A stretch of DNA of 64,000 nucleotides from Misgurnus anguillicaudatus. Taxonomy: Eukaryota; Chordata; Actinopteri; Cypriniformes; Cobitidae. Shown one piece after another: positions 1-11,728 of the stretch (its first letter is position 1; each line of letters opens with the position of its first letter). The position numbers were made by a program, and so were the translations under genes. The notes below the pieces were generated by a model. That model did not search any database. It was given only the letters and a program-made list of their open reading frames with translations, and was not told the origin of the DNA. The stretch covers positions 32,562,501-32,626,500 of the forward strand of contig NC_073340.2 in the NCBI RefSeq assembly GCF_027580225.2, in the 5' to 3' direction.

Positions 1-116
1 TATTTTCTTGGGTTGTTTTGCTTATCAAGGAAAAGCAACTTAATTTAAGAATTTTTAGAAATTTTTACTGACAACAAGACTAAGAAATCTTTTCTTGAAA
101 ATCATTTTTTGCAGTG
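1..116. repeat. Right end of a CACTGCAAAAAA-type foldback MITE
   Basis: The window opens inside a repeat that ends in TTTTTTGCAGTG. The same end closes the complete copies at 9065-9664 and 10710-11151, so this is a truncated third copy. It has no coding content. Confidence 0.7.
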
Positions 117-415
117 TACCATACATTTTTGTAGCTCCAGATTTCACTCTCTTCCTGAAACACGGATTTAAAAATCTCTGTGTCCCTGATTGGCCAGCTA
201 ATCTGTACATTGTGATTGGCCTGAATACCTCTGACATCAGCAGGAAATGTTCCGCCCCTTATCATGTTTGAAAGATTCGCTCACAATGCAATGCCAACAG
301 GAGTTAACTTACAGGCTGCGAGTCTGAAGTGGGAGGAGTTATGATAATGTCGGTCTTTGCTACATCACCCATCCCAGGAAGTAAACTGTTACCTACAATC
401 CGTGTGTTTTTTATA

Positions 416-790
416 CCCAGTCTCATACGTTTTTTTTTTTTCGTGATACTATCACAAATTTTCTTGTTTTGTGTGATTGTATAACGAATTCCTGTTTCGG
501 TGTGATTATCACGTATTTGTTACTCAACTGCTTTTTCCTATTTTTAAACCATTGTCGCCTGGCATTAGGGTTAGAGTTGGGTTTGGGATCACATTTTATG
601 TAAATCTAACCCTAAACCGAAGGGACAATGGTAAGAAAATAGGACAAAACAGTTGAGTAACCAATACATGATAATCACACGAAAACAGGAATTCGTTATA
701 CGATCACGAAGAAACGTGGAAATTCGTGATAATATCACAAAAAAATTATTTAAAAAATTATGTAACTATACAACGAAATTTCTGGGCTGG
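416..790. mobile_element. Foldback MITE, CCCAGTCTCA family
   Basis: Two inverted arms of about 145 bp face each other around a short AT-rich centre; the arms share the TTACTCAACTG and CATTGTCGC blocks. The left end CCCAGTCTCA matches the ends of the better preserved copy at 35848-36762. The flanks TTTTTTATA (407-415) and TTTGTTGTA (791-799) agree at 7 of 9 positions, which could be a decayed 9-bp target duplication of the Mutator-like kind. It encodes nothing. Confidence 0.65.
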
Positions 791-799
791 TTTGTTGTA

Positions 800-2190
800 G
801 TCCAAGAAAACAGATTTACGTTGGAGACGATAACTCACGTCATCATTACTTTGGGGTTCGTACCTTTTCCATATCGTTAACAGGTACTAATACACACTTA
901 CACACCAAAGGAAATTTAAAATCGTGAATCAGACAATAGAGGCTCTTTAAACCATGACTGTATAACAATCAAAATACAGACGTATAATGGAAGGTCATAG
1001 AAGTAATGGAAGGTCATGAAATGTTTAAAAAGGAAAGCACGTTCCAGTCTTACTTTCTGTCGAATGTCATGTAACGTAATGTTTTGCATTTGGTATTCTG
1101 CAGGCATGTTTTCTGCTCTCAACCCTGTTTTCAAGACACCTGGAGTCTTGCTGTGCAGAAATTAGGTTTAGATCTGTTGATCTTAAAAGGGCACGATCTT
1201 CGAAACACACTGATGCCTTTTAAGTTTGTTTTGGTATTAAACTGGGAAAGTTATGTTTTGTAGGAACACAGACCCACACGCGTGAAAAACAAGTATGCAT
1301 CAATTGTACTGCATGGGAGGAACGTTTAGGGCTGATTCTGGATCCTGAGGACTAAGTAAACACATACATCGTTCTAATTCTGTCGCACATACTTGTATTC
1401 ACTGAACAAAGGGATTTAACAGTTTATTATCACATTTGTGAATATTACAGCCGTAGATCCGGAGGGGTATAGACAAAAGAAGAAATTTATTTGAAAGAAG
1501 GCGTTGGCACGAATGTATTATTTAACACCTAATAAATATTGTATTGTGTTTGAAGTATTTCTTTTAACAGAGTGATTTGTTGGAGAAAATTGACACTTTC
1601 TTAAAGGAAGCAATTTACAAAGTGATAATGTAGAGCGATGCATCTCTGTGTTTGCTGCGTACCGGATTTGCATAATGCCAATAGTGTGTCTGCTCCAATA
1701 TACACTGATACAAACACACACACACTTGTCTTTCAGAGTTCACACGTCACCGCAAAGCAATGCAACTCATTTTGTTTCATACACGGCATTATAAACCAAC
1801 ACATCAGATGGCTTACGTTCTGAACGCTGTCCAGCGATCTGCATATTAAAATCTATGAACGAACACAGTCCCTATAGTTTCTTCTGCGGTCCATGAATTT
1901 TTTATCGAGCGGTGTACGTTTCCCTCCTCATATTTGTTCAAAGGGCCAGGATTATAATTTGAATAATTCAGCGTGGAAAAATATCTCAAAACGAACGCTC
2001 CGAGCCAATGACATTCCTATGCAAAGGACACATTTGATTAATGGAGCTTGTGAATAGACGGATGCATTAATGCTAATGGAGGAAATGATCAAGAGGTTTA
2101 ATAATGGTACCTGCATGCCATGGTGCATTGTAGGTTGGTGTTTATTTTTCTGTTAAATTGTATTGTGATGAAATTTAATAGTGTTTTTTT
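800..2190. other. Gene-free stretch; 1815-2105 resembles a conserved non-coding element
   Basis: No coding exon or repeat is recognised. Between about 1815 and 2105 the composition is more balanced than around it and holds clustered homeodomain-like cores (several TAAT motifs, including a GATTAAT and a CATTAATGCTAAT block) with no sign of transposon ends. It could be a regulatory element, but only cross-species alignment can say. Confidence 0.25.
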
Positions 2191-2197
2191 ACACTGT

Positions 2198-2790
2198 ACA
2201 CTGTTAGAAAAAAAATACAAAACTGTACATTTTCTGTCACTGGGGTGGTACCCTCACGTTCCTTTATATGTACACAACAAATTGAAATGCACCTTTTTGG
2301 GTACAATATTATACAGAAGGGATTAGGGGTACGAAATAGGGATGCATAACGGTTAATCGCAATCAAGCTATAGCAGAATAAAAGTTTTTGTTTATATGTG
2401 TGTGAACTATATAGATAAATGCACACACATGCATTTATATATTTAAGAAATGTTTACGTGTGTATATACATTTGTATATTTATGTATAATTTATATATAA
2501 ATATAAATACTTAATATATAAATATATATGCTTTCTTTAAATTATAAATGCATGTGTGCATATTTATATTATTCACAGTTCACACACATATATGATGTAA
2601 ACAACATATATGATGCAAAAAACTTTTATTCTGCTATACATTAATCGCAATTAATCATTATGCATCCATAGAAACATTTTGCTTTAAAAGTAAACATAGA
2701 AAGGTACAACATTGTATTATATATTTTTTATATTGGTAAAGGTACAAAATGGGACCCTAGCGACAGAAAAGGTACATTTTTGTACCTATT
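2198..2790. mobile_element. GGTACC-rich MITE interrupted by a second MITE
   Basis: The left part (from TACACTGTTAGAAAA) and the right part (GGTACAAAATGGGACC to TTTTGTACC) are the two halves of one inverted-repeat element with GGTACC motifs. They are separated by the insertion at 2340-2667. Edges are approximate. Confidence 0.55.
2340..2667. mobile_element. Nested foldback MITE, GGATGCATAA family
   Basis: The ends GGATGCATAACGGTTAATCG and, on the other strand, GGATGCATAATGATTAATTG are inverted copies, followed inward by a shared block TATAGCAGAATAAAAGTTTTT. The middle is TA/CA-rich. ATAG flanks both sides (2336-2339 and 2668-2671), a likely 4-bp target duplication. It sits inside the 2198-2790 element. 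Confidence 0.65.
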
Positions 2791-2791
2791 T

Positions 2792-2917
2792 TACACTCTC
2801 AGAAATAAAGGTGCCAACTGGGGCAGTACCTTTTAAAAATATGCACTTTTTAGGTACAAAGGTGTACAAAGGTACCACCCCAGGGACAGCATTTGTACCT
2901 TTATTTTTATGAGTGTA
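2792..2917. mobile_element. Short complete GGTACC-type MITE
   Basis: TACACTC at the left and GAGTGTA at the right are perfect inverted ends, with internal inverted GGTACC/AGGTACAAAGG blocks. It belongs to the same family as the neighbouring element and is 126 bp long. Confidence 0.65.
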
Positions 2918-3051
2918 CCATTATGAAGCTATTGTACATTTATAAATTCCCATTTTGAAAAGAGATGACACAATACAGTAATATAGGAACTGGATCAACT
3001 ATGTTATAAACTTGTTGTGATAACGTTTTACCCTACAGCAAGATACTTTAA

Positions 3052-4199
3052 CCCTTGTGCATTGTTCAAATTTACTATACCTTTCGTGTTGTTAGTGGCC
3101 AAAAAAAGGCTACTAAATTAAACGGCTGTAAAAATGTATCAGATGAATATGTTTTTCAACATTTTTCACATAAATCCGTTAATCAACCTCAGTACTTTTC
3201 AAAACTACCAAATGTTTACAAAACTTCCATGATTTTAACTCTTTAGTTTCCAAGTTTATAAGTGATTTGGGGGGGAAAACACAAAACAAAAAAATAATTG
3301 TGGACTGGATTTTTTTCCACCTTTTTCACAGTTTTGGGCATGTCAAAGATCATTAAAAACATTGGCTTTGGTGCATTTTTAGTTTTTGTGCAGCATCAGA
3401 TTTTATTTTTTGGCCATTTTTGCCCATTGACTTCCGTTATAACTATGTTTTTTGATTGCAGAGCCATGACACCTTATTATCATGCATTCTTGATTGTTGG
3501 TGGTTTTTCCTTTTGCAAAGAAGTAAAATTTGTCATTTTTGATTTTCTGTTGATCACCATGTGGCACCATTAACCCTTTTTGGGGTTTTGCAATCAAACA
3601 ATGTCGTTATAATGAAAGCCAATGGAGCAAAAATGGCCACAAACAATAAATGAGGGAGAAAAAAAATCTGATGCTGCACAAAAACTAAAAATGCATCAAA
3701 GCCAATGTTTTTACTAATCTTTGACATGCCCAAGAAAAAAATCCAGTCCACACAATCACTTTTTATATTAAAATATGTCATTTTGTGTTTGTTTTTCCCA
3801 AAATCAATGACACCACTTATGAACTTGGCAATTAAAGAGTTAAAATCATGGAATTTTTGTAAACATTTGGTAGTTTTGTTCAGTACTGAGGTTGATTAAT
3901 ATATTTATGCAAAATAATTTGAAAAATATTAATCTAATACATTTTTACAGCAGTTTAATTTAGTGGCCTTTTTTTGGCCACTAACAACACGAAAGGGTAG
4001 TCAATTTGCCCACGATATATTGTTGAGTTTTTGAACAATTTCTAAGCATTTTCTTGAAATATGTGTAAATATAAGATTTGTCACCAAAAATCATTCCATT
4101 TGCTGAAACACAGAGAAAGTTGTGGCCAAATTAAGACTTAATAATGGCCAAAAATGGCAGTATATTTGTAATGTTTTAGATTACTGCATCCTATGAGGG
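3052..4199. mobile_element. Large foldback element with CCCT ends next to TTAA
   Basis: Two arms of roughly 370-400 bp are inverted copies of each other. Shared blocks include TTTCGTGTTGTTAGTGGCC, GGCATGTCAAAGAT and ACTAAAAATGCA. The left end CCCTTGTGCATTG follows TTAA (3048-3051). The right end reads CCCTCATAGGATG on the minus strand and is followed by TTAT, one change from TTAA. CCCT ends at TTAA sites suggest a piggyBac-type non-autonomous element; the class is inferred. No transposase remains. Confidence 0.55.
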
Positions 4200-4202
4200 T
4201 TA

Positions 4203-5520
4203 TATAAAGCTAATGCTATTTTTTATTCGCTGCCCACAAATGTTATTTGTTTACCAGTATTTGAATAAAGTGGATGTGAAAGGTGTGAAATTGCAGCATG
4301 CAGTGTATACATACTGTGTTTCTTAACTTATTCACCATTTTTAAATTATAACATATTAAATAATGTTTTATTTCATCTGTTTTACTTGTTTTTTTCTTAG
4401 GTGCTGCTTCTAGAATCATTTTTCAAATTGCACCACAACCAAAAAATATTTTGAATATTTTGTTCTCATTGAAGGCAAGGCACGTTTCATCTGACACATG
4501 AACTGACAGCCTAAATTAGCAGGGTAGGGCAGACACGCATGATACCGCGGTATTAAAGCTCATGTCAGGTAAAAGAATCAATGTCTGTCTGACAGCACCT
4601 ACAGACTGTTTTATCAGTAAATAGATTGAGAGCAGCCAGTGAGTGTACGCAGAAGAGCTTAAATCACATTTCACTATGTCATATCAAGATCAATGTGGAT
4701 TTTCTTACAATAAGAGCACGAGAGGAGTGTCATATTCCTCTTTATCGGATGTCAACTTTTTCAGGAAAACCGCTAGGTACCCAAATCTAGAGCCTGTGTA
4801 CTTTGTACTACGAGTCACTTTTCAACATAAAACAAATCGTTAGGGACTGATTCCCCGCGACATTCAAGCACCTCCAAATGTCACCGTCCGTATATCATCT
4901 CTTCATCTTTCTACATCTCCCAGGGCCCTTCATCATCCTTCTGTTTAAATGGCAGACCAAGACGAATCGAACTCGGATGGCGACAGGATCCCTGATGGGG
5001 CATTCGTTTTGCTGATAGCAGGTCCATTGTGGGGTTTTTCTGCTTGTTGGTATTTTGGATCATTCTACAGATGTGCATTATGGATTCTTTGGTCAACTGG
5101 ATGGTCAGAGGTAGAAAACACAAAAAAATGCACATGTATCTTCTATTTATCGAAATGCAAAAGAGAAAAGATTAAGAAATGCACTGTAATAGCTGATGTT
5201 ATATATTAACAACACTCATTGTAACACAACATGTTAAGGTACTGGTTAATCGTTGAAACTGTGCTATTAGAAAAAATGTACTGTAATGGAGAGGTTGTTT
5301 GGATACATTTTGCAGTATTTGCTTACATAGCAGACATCTTTATTTTGAAAAAAAATTGCTTTGTATCCTTTTGAAGTTGGGTTCAAGGTGTTGGTCTCAC
5401 TTTTTATTAACAAAAGAGGCTGGAAATACTAATCAAAGATAACACAACATGCGGTTTTTATTATAAAGTGAAACCAGTGTAACATGGCCCGAGGTAAAAA
5501 TAGGCTTGACCCCTAAACAT
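4203..5520. other. Gene-free stretch
   Basis: Only short chance ORFs. No splice-bounded exon, RNA gene or transposon end was recognised. Confidence 0.4.
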
Positions 5521-5521
5521 A

Positions 5522-5826
5522 ATGGTCCCTATCATACACCCAGCTCAATGCATGACGCAAGTGTCTTTTGCTAGTTTGAACCCGGCGCAATTATTATTTT
5601 CACGTTTAGCGCCACATTGTTTTAATAGCAAATGCATTTGCACCCAATTTTGCGCCCATGGGCATTCTGGTCTGAAAACAAGGTTTGTTCAGGCGCATTG
5701 TTGGCGCGTTGCTACATGTATTTTGAGGGAACTAAAATAGACTACGCCATTGACCAACTTAAACCTGCTATAAAGTCAATGACGCAATATTGTTTTTGTT
5801 ATTTAATGAGCTCGTTAGTAATGTGC
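5522..5826. mobile_element. Truncated MITE, GGTCCCTATCATACACC family
   Basis: The left end GGTCCCTATCATACACCC and the following GCGC-containing sequence have the look of a common fish non-autonomous DNA transposon. I do not find the matching right end, so it is probably cut by the next element. Assignment is by recognition only. Confidence 0.4.
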
Positions 5827-6505
5827 GATGTTAATAAAAACATCATCAAAGTAGTCCTTGTAACATCAGTGGGTTAGTTAGAATGTGTTGAAGCATTGAA
5901 AATAAATGTTGGTCCAAAGATAACAAAAATTACGACTTTATTCAGCATTGTCTTCTCTTCCGGTTCTGTTGTGAACTGCGTGCACGTGACTGAAGTCACG
6001 TTTCTGCAGTGAACCGGCTGACATATTTTCCTCAGACATGTTTGCGAAGATTTTTTTTTTCAGACTTACAGCGTGCGTCTCCCTCAGACTGTAAACAAAG
6101 CTCGGGCGCACACACAAAAAAAGCTGGGGTGTACCAGATAACATGTCAGCCGCAACGTATGTCAGCCGCATCACTACAGTCACGTGCACGCAGTTCACAA
6201 CAGAACCGGAAGAGAAGACAATGCTGAATGTTATTTCTGGACCAAAATGTATTTTTGATGTTTCAACACATTCTGACTGACCCACTGATGTCACATGGAC
6301 TACTTTGATGATGTTTTTATTACCTTTCTGGACATGGACAGTATACCGTACATAGATGTTTAATGAAAGGTCAACAAGCTCTCTGACTAAATCTAAAACA
6401 TCTTAAACTCTGTTCCAAAGATGAACGGAAGTCTTATGAGTATGGAATGACATTAAAGTGAGTCATTAGACATTATTATCATTTTTGGGTGAACTATCTC
6501 TTTAA
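5827..6505. mobile_element. Palindromic (foldback) transposon, TTCACCCAAAAATG family
   Basis: The arm at about 5830-6030 is repeated inverted at about 6150-6325. Shared blocks include ACTACTTTGATGATG, AACCGGAAGAGAAGACAATGC and GTGCACGCAGTTCAC. The right end, on the minus strand, begins TTAAAGAGATAGTTCACCC, like the family end at 8930. The long open frame in this stretch simply reads through the palindrome and is not a gene. Confidence 0.6.
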
Positions 6506-7558
6506 GGTCATGTCACAGCATTTTATAGGATTGAGGTCAGGCCACTCCAAAGTCTTCATTTTGTTTCTCTTCAGCCATTCAGAAGTGGACTTGCTGATGT
6601 GTCTTGGATTATTATCCTGCTGCAGAACCCAAGTTCGCTTCAGCTTGAGGTCACGAACAGAAGGCCGGACATTGTTCTTCAGGATTTTTTGGTAGACAGC
6701 TGAATTCATGTTTCCATTTATTGCAGCAAGTCTTCAGTATCTAAAGCAGCATCACACTACCACCACCACCACCATATTTTACTGTTGGTTTGATGTTCTT
6801 TTTCTGAAATGTGGCGCTACTTTTACGCTAGACATTATGGGACACACACCTTCCAAAAACTTTTTCTCGTCAGTCCACAGAGTATTTTCCTAAAAGTCTT
6901 GGGGATCATCAAGATGTTTTCTGCGAAACTGATACGAGCCTTTATGTTTTTTTGCTCAGCAGCGGTTTTCGTCTTGGAACTCTGCCATGCAGGCCATTTT
7001 TGCCCAGTCTCTTTTTATTGGACTGGAGGAGTCATGAACATTGACCTTAACTGAGGCAAGTGAGGCCTGCAGTTCTTTGGATCTTGTTATGTGGTTTTTT
7101 TGTGACCTCTTGAAAGAGTCCTGGAAAGGTTCACCACTGTTCCATGTTTTTGCCATTTGTGGATAATGGCTCTCTCTCACTGTGGTTTGGAGTCCCAAAG
7201 CTTTAGAAATGGCTTTATAACTATTTCAGACTGATAGATCTCAATTGCTCTCTTTCTTATTTGTTCCTGAATGTCTTTGGATCTCAACATAATGTGTAGC
7301 TTTAGAGGATATTTTGGTCTACTTCTACTTCTAGAGAAACTGAACTCAGGTGTAATAAACAACAGTTATGTTTTAACGGGGGGCAAGCACTTTTTCACAC
7401 AGGGTCATGTGGGTTTGCATTTTGTTTTCATAACATAATAAAAACCTTTATTTAAAAACTGCGTGTTGTGTTTACTTGTGATATATTTTAAGATATATTT
7501 AATAAGTTTGATGATCTAAGTGTGACAAACATGCAATAAAAAAATCAGGAAGGGTGCC
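6502..7558 (-). pseudogene. Tc1-like (Tc1/mariner) transposase pseudogene with flanking element sequence
   Basis: Read on the minus strand this is a damaged Tc1-family transposase, the DDE enzyme that cuts and pastes Tc1 elements. The N-terminal helix-turn-helix part lies near 7360-7180 (LRSKDIQEQIRKRAIEIYQS). The middle lies near 7200-6960, with KELQASLASVKVNVHDSS. The C-terminal part lies near 6709-6502, with the WVLQQDNNPRHISKSTSEWL block that holds the second catalytic Asp region, and WPDLNPI. These pieces are in different frames with stops between them. The non-coding end at about 7380-7558 matches the usual Tc1 tail (GTGTGACAAACATGCAA) but stops before the terminal repeat. Tc1 elements are usually about 1.6 kb; about 1.06 kb remains. 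It cannot make active enzyme. Confidence 0.85.
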
Positions 7559-7559
7559 A

Positions 7560-8929
7560 TAGACATAGATTTTGCTAGATTGGCATATTAACAAAAATGA
7601 TGTAGTTCTCTGAGTAAACAGAAACCTGAAGTAAGAAAAGTTTAACCTCCTAAACTATGAAGAAAGTTAAGACTATTAATTGTGTTGACACACTCAATAT
7701 GCTGTTTTAAAAGACCCTATAAATGTTACACGCTGTAAAGTCTACAGTATAAACCCCAAAGAGCAAAAATCAATTTCCCCTGGCTTGTTTGCTGCACGTT
7801 ATGAATGAAAATTAAATTCCTCCACAGACGTTCACTAAACTAGCGATATTTCAGAAGTAAATATATCATTTCCCTCAGTTGTCTCATATCCTGTGGGAAA
7901 GCACAGCGAAACCGATTATTTAGCCAAGGATATGCAAGTCAATTTGTCCTACATTTTATTTCCAAGAACAAAAATCCCTGAGCTAATCCTCTCTGTGGTT
8001 GACAGAATGAAGACCTGAGGGCAGAAGTCGTAGAAGTTTCAATGCGTTTACATTAGTGTGCGGTAAGCAGACATCAGCTTTTTCATGCTTGCATAATTTC
8101 TGCTCTTCAGAAGGAGAAATTCCTCCTGTGAAGGAAGCAATAAATCCGGCAACGGAACCTCACAGGAAACCTTATTTAATACCAAGTCTTCCCCAAAACT
8201 GAAAAAATTAAATGTAGCCGTAAGGCTTTTTATTATCTTTTGCGCCGTATTCCTGTTGCAGACTCGGTGCTTATTGCAAACACCAAAAAACTTGTTTAGA
8301 TCTTGTCAATTTAAATTCTGCTACAAAGTCAAGTAAAAAAACACACAAGACACAAACTTGTTGCTGTGTTGTGGACCACAAACAAGTCAGATGTTTACTT
8401 TTTATTTTATTTTTATTGGATGCTTTTTAGTTAAAATGTGTTTTATTGTATGGCATGACCTTTCATTGATGTTTTGCCTAATTGGTCCATGGTGTCTTGG
8501 TACAGTGTAGGGCACTTTCTTTTTCACACTTTTACATGGGGAATTTTGTTATGGACTCCCTACAAGCAACCTTTGCTTTTCTGTTACAATGTTGCTGAAA
8601 TGCAAATAAAGTAGGTGCCATACATTGTATATTAATCAAATTCTTCCATGTGTTTTCTATACCTTAAAGGCAATTCAAATCCAATCTGGGTACAAACCAG
8701 CAACACGGTGCAGATCATAAATTTGCTTAGTAAGCAGCAATGATTGATGTTTCAAGGCAATGATTTCTTTATTTATTTTGCCCTCTAAGTGAACAGAGAA
8801 ACAAGAACAGCTGGCACAGTGCACATTGAATAGTTAAGTGGGTCATATATGTGTCTCTATTATAAAGAGTAAACTGCAGTATGATAGACAAAATCAACCC
8901 TAACTCAGTATTGCTGGGTCATTAGTTCA
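7560..8929. other. Gene-free stretch
   Basis: Mostly unique-looking sequence. The part at 7850-8300 is less AT-rich and carries no transposon end; it may be old unique host DNA. No exon was recognised. Confidence 0.35.
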
Positions 8930-9775
8930 AAGGATAGTTCACCCAAAAATGAAAATTCTGTTATCAATATGCTCATCCTTATGTTGTTCTAAACCTGAAA
9001 AATAAATTTCTTTTTTTTTGATGAACATGAAATAAGATATTTTGATAAATGATGGTAAGCATGACACTGCAAAAAATGATTTTCAGGAAAAAAAAATTCT
9101 TAGTATTTTTGTCTTGTTTTCAGTAAAATATCTAAAAATTGTTTAATAAAAATGCTTTTTCTTGATGAGCCAAACGACCACAAGAAAAAATATCTAGTTT
9201 TTAGACCCAAAATATCAAATTTGAGTGATTTTGTGCATAAAACAAGCAAAAAAATCTGCCAATGGGGTAAGCAAATTGTTCTTGAATTGTTCTTGAATTT
9301 AGTGTTTAAGAAAAAAACTTCAAGATTTTTTTGCGTACCCCACTGGCAGTTAAATTTAAGAATTACACAAAAATATACAATTTAAGTGATTTTGTGCATA
9401 AAACAAGCAAAAAATTCTGCCAATAGGGTAAGCAAATTTTTCTAGATTTTTCAAGATTTTTTGCTTACCCCAATTAGCAGATTTGTTTGCTTGTTTTATG
9501 CACAAAATCACTTAAATTTGGTCTAAAAACTAGACTTATTTTCTTGGGTCGTTTTACTCATCAAGAAAAAGCATCTTAATTTTAGAATTTTTTGATATTT
9601 TTTACTGAAAACAAGACAAAAATACTAATAAATATTTTTTTCTTGAAAATCATTTTTTGCAGTGTATTGAGCATGATGATTTTTGTTTATGTTTAAAAGA
9701 GGAAAAGAAACACCTACTGGTTTATCAGGGAGAGTAAATGATGACAGAATTTTGTTTTTACGTGACCTATCCCTT
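8930..9775. mobile_element. AAGGATAGTTCACCC-type transposon split by another MITE
   Basis: The left end AAGGATAGTTCACCC (8930) and the right end, AAGGGATAGGTCACG on the minus strand, are inverted copies, and both are followed inward by an AAAATTCTGTYATC block. The sequence between is interrupted by the 600-bp element at 9065-9664. This is a very common fish repeat type. Confidence 0.65.
9065..9664. mobile_element. Nested foldback MITE, CACTGCAAAAAATG family
   Basis: CACTGCAAAAAATGATTTTC opens the element and its inverse closes it. The interior repeats the block TTTTGTGCATAAAACAAGCAAAAAA in both directions. The nearby AAGCATGA (left) and GAGCATGA (right) suggest a decayed 8-bp target duplication but do not abut both ends cleanly. 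Confidence 0.7.
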
Positions 9776-9849
9776 GAAGAAGAAAAGTGTAGCTTGTAAG
9801 TCAATAATTTTAGACGATTTAAGCCCAGAAACCAAAGCTTCATAAGTAC

Positions 9850-10075
9850 TAGTGCTGTGTTCAAAATATCGATATGACGATACATCGTCATGGACGCCTG
9901 ACGATGCGCGCATCGATACAGCATCTTCCGTATCGATTCGGATGCACTTTTTAAAGTAACATGACCAATCGCTGCTGATGCGTGATCTATATGGAAAGGA
10001 CGCATGTGTCCCGCGGAGTACGTTAAAGGTAGCGGGGTATACGTGTCTGCCTCGCTGGTGCACGTGCCTGCGAGC

Positions 10076-10136
<61 letters not shown>

Positions 10137-10702
10137 ACTCTCTCACGCGTATTTAAAATCAATGAGTTCAGTATGAAAGCGAAGATATCTTAGCCTATAC
10201 TTATTAGTCGCTCTCTTATAAAACAGTACTAACGCATTAGAGAAGAAACACGACAAAGATTTGCATGTGAAAAGTTTACATCTAGAGAAGAGATACAGAG
10301 CTTCTTCAAACTATAGCTGTCACCTTAATAATCTGATTTCTGAAGTCTGACTGCATGTTTACACATATATAAATAGATATAGAATAATGAAATGAGAGAC
10401 AAATATAATGCATAGAGTAAGACACTTTTTCTTTGTAAAACTGTTTAAAAAAACAAAAGTATTAAGTATTAACTCTGAGATTTTAAGAATTTCTATGAGT
10501 CACACCAAAACCTAATAAATGAATGGCAAAAAGACAACTGTTACAACACTGCTTATTCAATGTACATTAAACAATAATAGTAATAATGTTACTTAATTCT
10601 GAACAAAAATTTAATAGTCTTGTATCGTGATGCGCATCGTATCGGGGCCCTTGTATCGGGAGACGTATCGAATCGGGAAACTGTTGGCGATACACAGCCC
10701 CA
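9850..10702. mobile_element. Non-autonomous hAT element with 8-bp TSD
   Basis: The ends TAGTGCTGTGT and, inverted, TGGGGCTGTGT are flanked by a perfect 8-bp duplication ATAAGTAC (9842-9849 and 10703-10710), the hallmark of hAT transposons. Inside are clustered cGATacgat motifs near both ends and a pure CT tract. No transposase remains. Length 853 bp. Confidence 0.85.
10078..10134. repeat. (CT)n microsatellite inside an hAT element
   Basis: An uninterrupted CT run of about 57 bp. It creates long artificial Arg-Glu open frames on the minus strand. Confidence 0.95.
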
Positions 10703-10709
10703 ATAAGTA

Positions 10710-11151
10710 CACTGCAAAAAAATGATTTTCAAGAAAATATTTTCTTAGTATTTTTGTCTTGTTTTCAGTAAAAATATCAAAAATTCTTAAATTAAGATGC
10801 GTTTTCTTGATGAGCAAAACCACCCAAGAAATAAGGCTAGTTTTTATACCAAAAATATCAAATTTAAGTGATTTTGTGCAAAAAAGGAGTAAGCAAAAAA
10901 AACTTGAACATTTTTCTTAAACGCTTAATTCAAGAAAAATTCAAGAAAATTTGTTTACCCCATTGGCAGATTTTTTTGCTTGTTTTATGCACAAAATCTT
11001 TTTGATCTAAAAACTAGACTTATTTTCTTAGGTCATTTTACTCATCAAGAAAAACATCTTAATTTAAGATTTTTTTTATATTTTTACTGAAAACAAGACT
11101 TACTAAATAAATACTAAGAACATTTTTTCTTGAAAATTATTTTTTGCAGTG
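10710..11151. mobile_element. Foldback MITE, CACTGCAAAAAATG family (second full copy)
   Basis: CACTGCAAAAAAATGATTTTC at the left and its inverse ending GCAGTG at the right bound a 442-bp copy of the family at 9065-9664. It abuts the right-hand TSD of the preceding hAT. Confidence 0.7.
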
Positions 11152-11728
11152 TGTAGTACACTAAGCTTTTGCATGAATGTCATATAAAGTGCTTCTCCAG
11201 TGGTTATATGCTACACAGGTTTCATTTTCCATCTAGAAACACTGCAGCATCCATAAAGGCATTTGAGCTTCAGTAGAGATTGGTGGCGCAGCGCCGAACC
11301 CTTCAGCTTATAGCATTATATACGGTGAATGTTCTAAATTATAAATGTGTCGAGTGCCGCCATCTCAAAGACACGTCTGGTTATCCCGGTTATTAGAAAT
11401 CTGCATAAAGCCGTGTTTTATAAAGGAACATTTAAAGAGCTGTGAAATGTTTGCCTTGGGTAATAAGCTGAAAGTCTTTGAGGTGTAAGGTGGGGTCTCT
11501 GTTATAACCGCTGGTGTTGGATGAGAGAAGATGTCCGGCTGAGAACATCCCTCCGGCTGCACATTTATGAAAATTATAATATTAGTACCATCATGATGAG
11601 ACATGGAGAAGATTTATATTTCACTCACGTGGTCAGGCTATTGTGAGTGCGTGCTTAAGGCAGAATAAATGAACAAAACCATTACCTGACTGCTGGAAAA
11701 ATAGCTTAAAGCTGTCTAGCTCATATCC
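11152..11728. other. Gene-free stretch
   Basis: No exon or transposon end recognised. 11240-11640 has mixed composition and looks like unique host sequence. Confidence 0.3.

Noticed and set aside
538..625. Telomere-like TTAGGG/CCCTAA motifs
   Set aside because: Only isolated TTAGGGTTAG and CTAACCCTAA occur, as part of the loop of a foldback MITE, not a tandem array.
5938..6294. 118-codon open frame on the minus strand
   Set aside because: It reads across both arms of a palindromic transposon, as shown by its mirrored partner at 6009-6227.
9625..10162. 131- and 173-codon minus-strand open frames
   Set aside because: They run through the CT tract and across the junction of two transposons; no domain is present.
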